From Methylobacterium sp. (lineage in GTDB: Bacteria > Pseudomonadota > Alphaproteobacteria > Rhizobiales > Beijerinckiaceae): 64,000 nt of DNA. Where the stretch lies: positions 1 to 64,000 of the forward strand of contig PERO01000002.1 of assembly GCA_002928875.1 (NCBI GenBank), written 5' to 3'. Under the pieces are notes generated by a model. That model made no database searches. It was not told the DNA's origin and was given only the letters and a program-made list of their open reading frames with translations. Both the position numbers and the translations under genes were made by a program. This document shows, in pieces, positions 58,539-64,000 of the stretch. Each line of letters opens with the position of its first letter. Positions within the stretch are counted from its first letter, which is position 1.

Positions 58539-59849
58539 CTACGCATTCCGGAATGGCGTGAGCGCCTCCAGTTCCTCCTGCATCGCGTCGACATGCGCAC
58601 GCTCGTGGCGGAGATAATCCGCGACGGCGCGCTGGAATCGCGGATCGGCAAAGCGATGCGCGGAGATCGTCTTCACCGGGCGATAGCCGCGCGCGAGTTT
58701 GTGTTCGCCCTGCGCACCAGCTTCCACGCGCGCGAGCCCGCGCGACAGCGCGAAATCGATCGCCTGATAGTAGCAAAGCTCGAAATGCAGGAAGGGGTGA
58801 TGCTCGATCGCGCCCCAGTTGCGGCCATAGAGCGTGTTGTCGCCGATGAAGTTCAGCGCGCCGGCCACGTAGCGCCCCGCGCGTTTCGCCATCATCAGCA
58901 GGATTTTCCCGGGCATCGCCTGCCCGATCTCGCTGAAGAAGCGGCGCGTGAGATAGGGCGTGCCCCATTTGCGGCTGCCCGTCTCCATGTAGAACTCGAA
59001 GAAGGCATCCCAATGCGCTTCGCTGAGGTCGCTGCCCGTCAGCCATTCCACGGTGATGCCGTTGGCGAGCGCCTCGCGCCGCTCGCGCTTCAGCACCTTG
59101 CGCTTGCGCGAGGCGAGGCTCGCGAGAAAATCGTCGAAGTCGCGATAGCCCGCGGCGTCGAAATGGAATTGCTGGTCGTTGCGCTCGAGATAGCCCTGGC
59201 CGAGGAAGGTCGCGCGATCGCGCGGCGTGAGGAAGGTGGCGTGCACGCTCGAGGCATTAATGCGCTGGCGCAGGCTTTCGAGCCCGCTGACGAGCCCGGC
59301 GCGGATGGGCTCGGCGTCGGGTCTCGCCGGCACCAGCAGCCGGCGACCTGTCGCGGGCGTGAACGGCACGCTCACCTGCAGCTTCGGGTAATAGCGTTCG
59401 CCGGCGCGGATATAGGCCTCGGCGAAGGCATGGTCGAACACGTATTCGCCCCGCGAATGGCTCTTCGCATAGGCCGGGACGGCACCGACCAGTCGCTCCT
59501 GCTCGTCCCGCGCCACGAGATGCAGAGGCGTCCAGCCCGTGCGGCCGCCGACCGAGCCGGAACGCTCCAGCGACGCCAGAAAAGCGTGTGTCAGGAAGGG
59601 GTTGGCCTCATCTTCCTCAGACGGTGATTCCGCGACCTCAGGCCCCGATTCATCGTCTTCCGACGCTGATTCCGGCCTTTCCGGCGCATGGGAAGACCCT
59701 TCCGGCCGCGATTCCGGCGGGATGGATAGCCCGCTGGAATCGTGCGGGTTTTCCGTCCCGGCCGGGCCTTGCGACAGCGCATCCCATTCCGCTGCCGGAA
59801 GCCCATCGAGGCTCGGCAGGATTTCGACCGTGAGGCGCGGCAACGTCAT
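58539..59849 (-). CDS. FemAB-like GNAT acyltransferase (DUF482) with acidic insertion
   Basis: DUF482 proteins are GNAT-fold enzymes linked to peptidoglycan or lipid acylation. The 436-aa protein has the family blocks NPFLTHAFLASLERSGSVG, GEYVFDHAFAEAY, YYPKLQVSVPFTPATG, SVHATFLTP, RKRKVLKRERREA and GRNWGAIEHHPFLHFELCYYQAIDFAL. Between WDALSQ (about residue 27) and NPFLTHAF (about 83) lies an inserted stretch of about 50 residues made of Ser, Glu, Pro and Asp. It is not expected in the family and would sit near the first domain. Confidence 0.82.
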   Translation of the reverse strand: MTLPRLTVEILPSLDGLPAAEWDALSQGPAGTENPHDSSGLSIPPESRPEGSSHAPERPESASEDDESGPEVAESPSEEDEANPFLTHAFLASLERSGSVGGRTGWTPLHLVARDEQERLVGAVPAYAKSHSRGEYVFDHAFAEAYIRAGERYYPKLQVSVPFTPATGRRLLVPARPDAEPIRAGLVSGLESLRQRINASSVHATFLTPRDRATFLGQGYLERNDQQFHFDAAGYRDFDDFLASLASRKRKVLKRERREALANGITVEWLTGSDLSEAHWDAFFEFYMETGSRKWGTPYLTRRFFSEIGQAMPGKILLMMAKRAGRYVAGALNFIGDNTLYGRNWGAIEHHPFLHFELCYYQAIDFALSRGLARVEAGAQGEHKLARGYRPVKTISAHRFADPRFQRAVADYLRHERAHVDAMQEELEALTPFRNA

Positions 59850-59905
59850 GCTACAAACCTAGGGCCTCGCGGGCGATCGCGACAGGGGGAATGGAGCCGC
59901 AGGCG

Positions 59906-60673
59906 TCATGCGGCCTGCGGGGTGAAGCCCTCGAAGACGATCTGGTCGATATGCGGCTTCGCGCGCGTGGCCTCCTCGGCCGAGCGGATGGTCCAGCTCA
60001 TCACCGGCAGGCCGAGCTGGCTGCGGCAGAGAAAGGGCGCGGCGGAGGGCAGGTCCTGGTGCCGCCACGAGAGGAAATCGGGGCGCGTCTCGCCGAAATG
60101 CAGGAGGTTTCCCAGCGCATGCTTTTCCTTTGCGGAGAGGCCCGCGTAATCCGGATAATCGTAAGCGCTCATGCCGATGATGCCGAGCGGCTGCTTCACG
60201 CCCGCCGCGCGCAGGGCCTTGAGCATCGCGGGGTCGAAACTCTTCAGCACCAGCGGGCCGGAATAGGCCGCGACGAGCGCTGCAATGCGCGGGCAGATCG
60301 CGGTATTGCCATCGAAGCGGCTCTTCACCTCGACGACCAGCGCCTGCCGCCCCTCGACCTGCATCAGCAGTTCCGCCAGCGACTGCATGCGGTCGCCGCT
60401 CGACCTGAAGCTCACATGGCGAAGCTGGTCGGCGGTCATTCCGTCCACGCGACCCGTGGCGGTGGTCAGCCGGTCGAGCGTGAAATCATGGAACACCATG
60501 GCCTCGCCATCGGCGGTGATCTGCAGGTCGCATTCCATGCCGAAGCCCTCGTGCAGGGCGGCGGCGAAGGCGGAACGCGTGTTCTCGATCACGCCGGCGG
60601 ATGCATCATGCAGGCCGCGATGCGCGATGGGCCGGGCGAGGGCGGCCGCGAGATCCGGCGACGCCACGGCCAT
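59906..60673 (-). CDS. Glycerophosphodiester phosphodiesterase
   Basis: GDPD enzymes cut glycerophosphodiesters to glycerol-3-phosphate and alcohol. The 255-aa protein starts at 60673, overlapping the RidA stop (TGATG). The motifs are the HRGLHD start (about residue 18), ENTRSAF, GMECDLQITADGEAMVFHD and later MSWTIRSAEEA. No signal peptide is seen, so a cytoplasmic form is inferred. Confidence 0.9.
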   Translation of the reverse strand: MAVASPDLAAALARPIAHRGLHDASAGVIENTRSAFAAALHEGFGMECDLQITADGEAMVFHDFTLDRLTTATGRVDGMTADQLRHVSFRSSGDRMQSLAELLMQVEGRQALVVEVKSRFDGNTAICPRIAALVAAYSGPLVLKSFDPAMLKALRAAGVKQPLGIIGMSAYDYPDYAGLSAKEKHALGNLLHFGETRPDFLSWRHQDLPSAAPFLCRSQLGLPVMSWTIRSAEEATRAKPHIDQIVFEGFTPQAA

Positions 60674-61143
60674 CACGCGACCTCGAAGATGGCGTCGACC
60701 TCGACGCAGACATCGCCCGGCAGCACCGGCACGCCGATCGTCGTGCGGGCATGCTTGCCGGCCTCGCCCAGGGCGGCGACCATCAGGTCCGATGCTCCGT
60801 TCATCACCAGCGCCTGCTGGGTGAAATCCGGCGTCGATGCGATGAAACCGCCGAGGCGCAGGCAGCCCGTGATCCGGTCGAGATGGCCGAGCGCGGCCTT
60901 GGCCTGCGCGAGCAGGTTCGTCGCGCAGAACCCCGCCGCCTCGCGGCCTTGCTCCACCGTGACAATGCCGCCGAGCTTGCCCTTGTGCCGGTCGGCGATG
61001 GTGCCGTCCGGTCCGATGCAGAGCTGGCCCGCGACGATCAGCAGGTTACCGGATAGGCGGAACGGCACGTAATTCGCCACCGGCGCCGCGGGCTGGGGCA
61101 GCGTGATGCCGAGATCGCGCAACCGGGCTTCGATGGCAGACAT
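60673..61143 (-). CDS. RidA-family protein (long form)
   Basis: The 156-aa protein belongs to the longer RidA-like group: GITLPQPAAPVANYVPF, SGNLLIVAGQLCIGPDG and VTVEQGREAAGFCATNLLAQAKAAL, then RTTIGVPVLPGDVCVEVDAIFEVA with the conserved Arg. Its start at 61143 has AAGGAGA upstream. The GDPD gene overlaps its stop, so they are coupled. Three 18-bp direct repeats begin 13 bp before the start. Confidence 0.87.
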   Translation of the reverse strand: MSAIEARLRDLGITLPQPAAPVANYVPFRLSGNLLIVAGQLCIGPDGTIADRHKGKLGGIVTVEQGREAAGFCATNLLAQAKAALGHLDRITGCLRLGGFIASTPDFTQQALVMNGASDLMVAALGEAGKHARTTIGVPVLPGDVCVEVDAIFEVA

Positions 61144-61155
61144 GGCGTTCTCCTT

Positions 61156-61209
61156 GCTAATCTTCGGGGCGTGGCTAATCTGAGGGGCGGGGCGAATGTT
61201 CGGGGCGAG
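61156..61209. repeat. Three imperfect 18-bp direct repeats between ridA and eipB
   Basis: Units at 61156-61173, 61174-61191 and 61192-61209 read GCTAATCTTCGGGGCGTG, GCTAATCTGAGGGGCGGG and GCGAATGTTCGGGGCGAG. The shared frame is GC(T/G)AAT(C/G)Txx GGGGCG. They lie directly before the RidA ribosome-binding site on the minus strand, in the 202-bp divergent region with eipB. They could be operators, or slippage-derived and inert. Confidence 0.6.
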
Positions 61210-61345
61210 GCCCTGAAATCAGGTTTGCATTCTTGGGCCGGCCGGGGGCGATTCTCAAGCCGCCTGCCGCAAAATGGCCATCCCGAGGGTGAATCGTGAT
61301 CCGATGCCGGGGGGCAGGGTCGGCATGCGCCAGGGGATAGAGAGA

Positions 61346-62257
61346 ATGGGCATGATGCAGCTTTCCGAGAGCGGGCTTTCGTCCGCACGCATCCTCGCTG
61401 GTGGGGCGCGGGCCGGGTTCGTCGCAATCGCGATGCTCGCCGCTCTGGGTGGTTGGCCGGTCGCGGCGCAACAGGCGCCCCAGGTGGCGGAGACGGCGCG
61501 CGTGGTGCTGCAGCCGCACCGGATCGTCTATCAGGTGCAGCTGGGCCAGAAGGCGGGCGCCCGGGGCATTACCTCCGCCAACGGATTGATGGCGCTGGAA
61601 TTCTCCGGCAATGCCTGCGACGGATACGCCACCAATTACCGGCAGGTCGTGGACCTCAGCGATTCCGATGGCGCGCCGCGCCGCATGGATTTCCGCGTCA
61701 ATCTGTTCGAGGACGCCGACAAGAACCGCTTCACCTTCACCATGCTGAACCGCATGCAGGGCCAGGTTCTGCGCGATGCCGATGGTGAGGCGCGCCGGCG
61801 CCCCGATGGCTCGCTGTCAGTGGCGATGCGCAAGCCGCCCGGTCGCAAGAGCGATTTCGACGGCGATGTGCTGTTTCCCTCGGCGCTGTCGATCGCGATG
61901 ATCGAGGCGGCGCAGAAAGGCGCGCGCAGCTACAAGAGCCGCGTCTTCGATGGTTCGGAAGGCGGCGAGAAGATCTTCGAGGTCAATGCGGCGATCGGCC
62001 AGCCGCTCGAGGGCGAGCGCAACGCCCGCATCGAGGAGGTCCTGCGCACGCCCGATCTCGCCGCCCTGCCGCGCTGGCCGGTCTCGATGGCCTATTACAA
62101 CGACGAGCCCGGCGATCGCGTGCCGGTCTACACCTTGCGGGCCGTGGTGTTCGCCAATGGCGTGATGGGCGACCTCGTGTTCGAATTTCCGGAATTCTCG
62201 CTCACGGCGCGTGCGGTGACGTTCGAACCCCTGAAGGGCGACGCCTGCGCGCGCTGA
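61346..62257 (+). CDS. eipB: Cell envelope integrity protein EipB family (DUF1849)
   Basis: EipB is a periplasmic spiral beta-barrel protein needed for envelope integrity in Brucella. It is 303 aa from ATG 61346, preceded by GGGGATAGAGAGA; ATG 61325, 61352 and 61355 are alternatives. A signal peptide reaches VAAQQ. The mature part begins [14 protein letters not shown], with [25 protein letters not shown]. Cys91 and Cys301 (GDAC) match the pair that forms the disulfide in Brucella EipB. Confidence 0.87.
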   Translation: MGMMQLSESGLSSARILAGGARAGFVAIAMLAALGGWPVAAQQAPQVAETARVVLQPHRIVYQVQLGQKAGARGITSANGLMALEFSGNACDGYATNYRQVVDLSDSDGAPRRMDFRVNLFEDADKNRFTFTMLNRMQGQVLRDADGEARRRPDGSLSVAMRKPPGRKSDFDGDVLFPSALSIAMIEAAQKGARSYKSRVFDGSEGGEKIFEVNAAIGQPLEGERNARIEEVLRTPDLAALPRWPVSMAYYNDEPGDRVPVYTLRAVVFANGVMGDLVFEFPEFSLTARAVTFEPLKGDACAR

Positions 62258-62261
62258 AGCC

Positions 62262-62534
62262 TCATTCGCGCGGCGGCCGGGTGGCGGCCGCGACGACCGA
62301 CTCGGGCGCAACCTGTGCATTGGCCGCGAAGGCGAGCAGCAGGCTCTCGTCCGCCGCGAGATAATCGAGCACCGAAGCGAGGAAGCGCGGATCGGACGCG
62401 GCCTGCCGCAGCGTCGCGGGGGAGAGGCCCGTCAGGTCGAGGAAGCGCGCCAGCCTTTCCGGCTCTTCCGCGAGAAAGGAAAGCGCCGCAATCGCAAGCA
62501 TTTCCGGGTCGGCGGCGGGGGGACGGGGCGGCAT
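62262..62534 (-). CDS. DUF3572-family protein
   Basis: The 90-aa helical protein matches DUF3572: [30 protein letters not shown] followed by [33 protein letters not shown]. It is found next to divK in many alphaproteobacteria, on the opposite strand as here. Function unknown. It is convergent with eipB (4 bp between stops). Confidence 0.85.
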   Translation of the reverse strand: MPPRPPAADPEMLAIAALSFLAEEPERLARFLDLTGLSPATLRQAASDPRFLASVLDYLAADESLLLAFAANAQVAPESVVAAATRPPRE

Positions 62535-62711
62535 CGGAAAACTCCGGCTCGACGGGTTAGGATTTGCTCAACCATGCCCGGAGAGAAGCGGATCTCGCGG
62601 GCCGGGCGGTCGCCGGCTTTCCGATTGGTTCACCCCTTTTCCCGTACAACTGCAGGGAGGGACTGGAGCAGGCCCCGAAAAGGCATGCTTCCAACAGAAT
62701 GGACCGAATCG

Positions 62712-63077
62712 ATGCCGAAGACCGTTCTCATTGTTGAGGACAATGACCTCAACATGAAGCTCTTCAACGATCTTCTGGAAGCGCATGGCTATGCGACGCT
62801 GAAGACCCGCCTTGGCCTGGAGGGCCTCGAACTGGCGCGAAACCACCAGCCCGATCTCATCCTGATGGACATCCAGCTGCCGGAAGTCTCGGGCATGGAT
62901 GTCATCCGCCTGCTCAAGGAGGACGATGAACTGCGCAAGATCCCCGTCATCGCCATCACCGCCTTCGCGATGAAGGGCGACGAGGAGCGGATTCGCGAAT
63001 CCGGCTGCGAAGGTTATCTTTCCAAGCCGATTTCCGTCGTCAAATTCGTCGAAACCGTCCGAAACTTCATCGGCTGA
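62712..63077 (+). CDS. divK: Cell-cycle response regulator DivK
   Basis: DivK is a single-domain receiver that steers the CckA-CtrA pathway and cell polarity. The 121-aa protein has the acidic pair ED at 9-10, phospho-acceptor Asp53 (LILMDIQLP), Thr83 and Lys105 (YLSKPIS). It starts at ATG 62712 ([12 protein letters not shown]); the frame is open upstream but not conserved. pleD follows 5 bp after the stop, the standard operon. Confidence 0.95.
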   Translation: MPKTVLIVEDNDLNMKLFNDLLEAHGYATLKTRLGLEGLELARNHQPDLILMDIQLPEVSGMDVIRLLKEDDELRKIPVIAITAFAMKGDEERIRESGCEGYLSKPISVVKFVETVRNFIG

Positions 63078-63082
63078 TCCCC

Positions 63083-64000
<918 letters not shown>

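Noticed and set aside
62553-62575. CtrA-like half sites (TTAG-N7-TCAA) before divK
   Set aside because: Two mismatches to TTAA-N7-TTAA, and the distance to divK is long; chance cannot be excluded.

Overview
The window is a chromosomal segment of an alphaproteobacterium, most likely of the order Hyphomicrobiales (Rhizobiales). The evidence is the unbroken alphaproteobacterial order tuf-S10-spc-secY-adk-alpha, a divK-pleD pair, an EipB envelope protein, an ATP12 chaperone, DUF1489, DUF3253 and DUF3572 proteins, a phasin promoter with PhaR-like sites, and high G+C (about two thirds, by eye). Coding is dense. I see no insertion sequence, prophage, integrase or CRISPR array.

Region 1 (1-14735) is the translation superoperon: the 3' end of tuf, then rpsJ to rplQ, with secY and adk inside, closed by a clean terminator at 14710-14733. 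Most junctions are tight or overlapping. The few wide junctions nearly all carry strong RNA hairpins, including three in a row between rplR and rpsE. The spacer between rplO and secY holds a long hairpin plus a GC-rich repeat-like element. The spacer between adk and rpsM holds a promoter candidate followed by a terminator.

Region 2 (14758-24432) is mixed housekeeping: a BLUF blue-light sensor facing a DegP protease, then rarA, a membrane protein, crcB and an RluC-type pseudouridine synthase. After an 88-bp palindromic repeat come a PLP-dependent cysteine synthase-like enzyme, a proline-rich exported protein, a HAD phosphatase, the ATP12 chaperone and a small exported protein.

Region 3 (24439-31311) carries propionyl-CoA carboxylase, with pccB and pccA separated by an oppositely oriented FAD monooxygenase and M19 dipeptidase and by a small unrecognised gene. 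It ends in a second palindromic repeat.

Region 4 (31331-38435) holds small metabolic genes, lipB, a lone FliN-like gene, tRNA-Leu(GAG) with an acceptor-stem mismatch, mgtE, a GH25 lysozyme lipoprotein, and a minus-strand flippase/acetyltransferase pair probably acting in surface polysaccharide synthesis.

Region 5 (38690-48883) is built around leucine/isovalerate catabolism. It has isovaleryl-CoA dehydrogenase and the beta and alpha subunits of methylcrotonyl-CoA carboxylase, interleaved with a rhodanese, a GST, a ribbon-helix-helix/ParE toxin-antitoxin pair, an SDR, a RidA and a membrane protein. Palindromic operator-like sites lie before ivd and mccB, and the core of the mccB site recurs about 70 bp before mccA.

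Region 6 (48973-64000) covers cell envelope, storage, proteolysis and cell cycle: a D,D-carboxypeptidase with a SPOR domain, a phasin behind two 30-bp-spaced repeats, clpS-clpA, an exported MetX-like hydrolase, azlCD, a HIT protein, a Tat-type arginine-rich small protein, an acetyltransferase with an acidic insertion, a glycerophosphodiesterase, RidA behind three 18-bp direct repeats, EipB, DUF3572, divK, and pleD running off the right edge.
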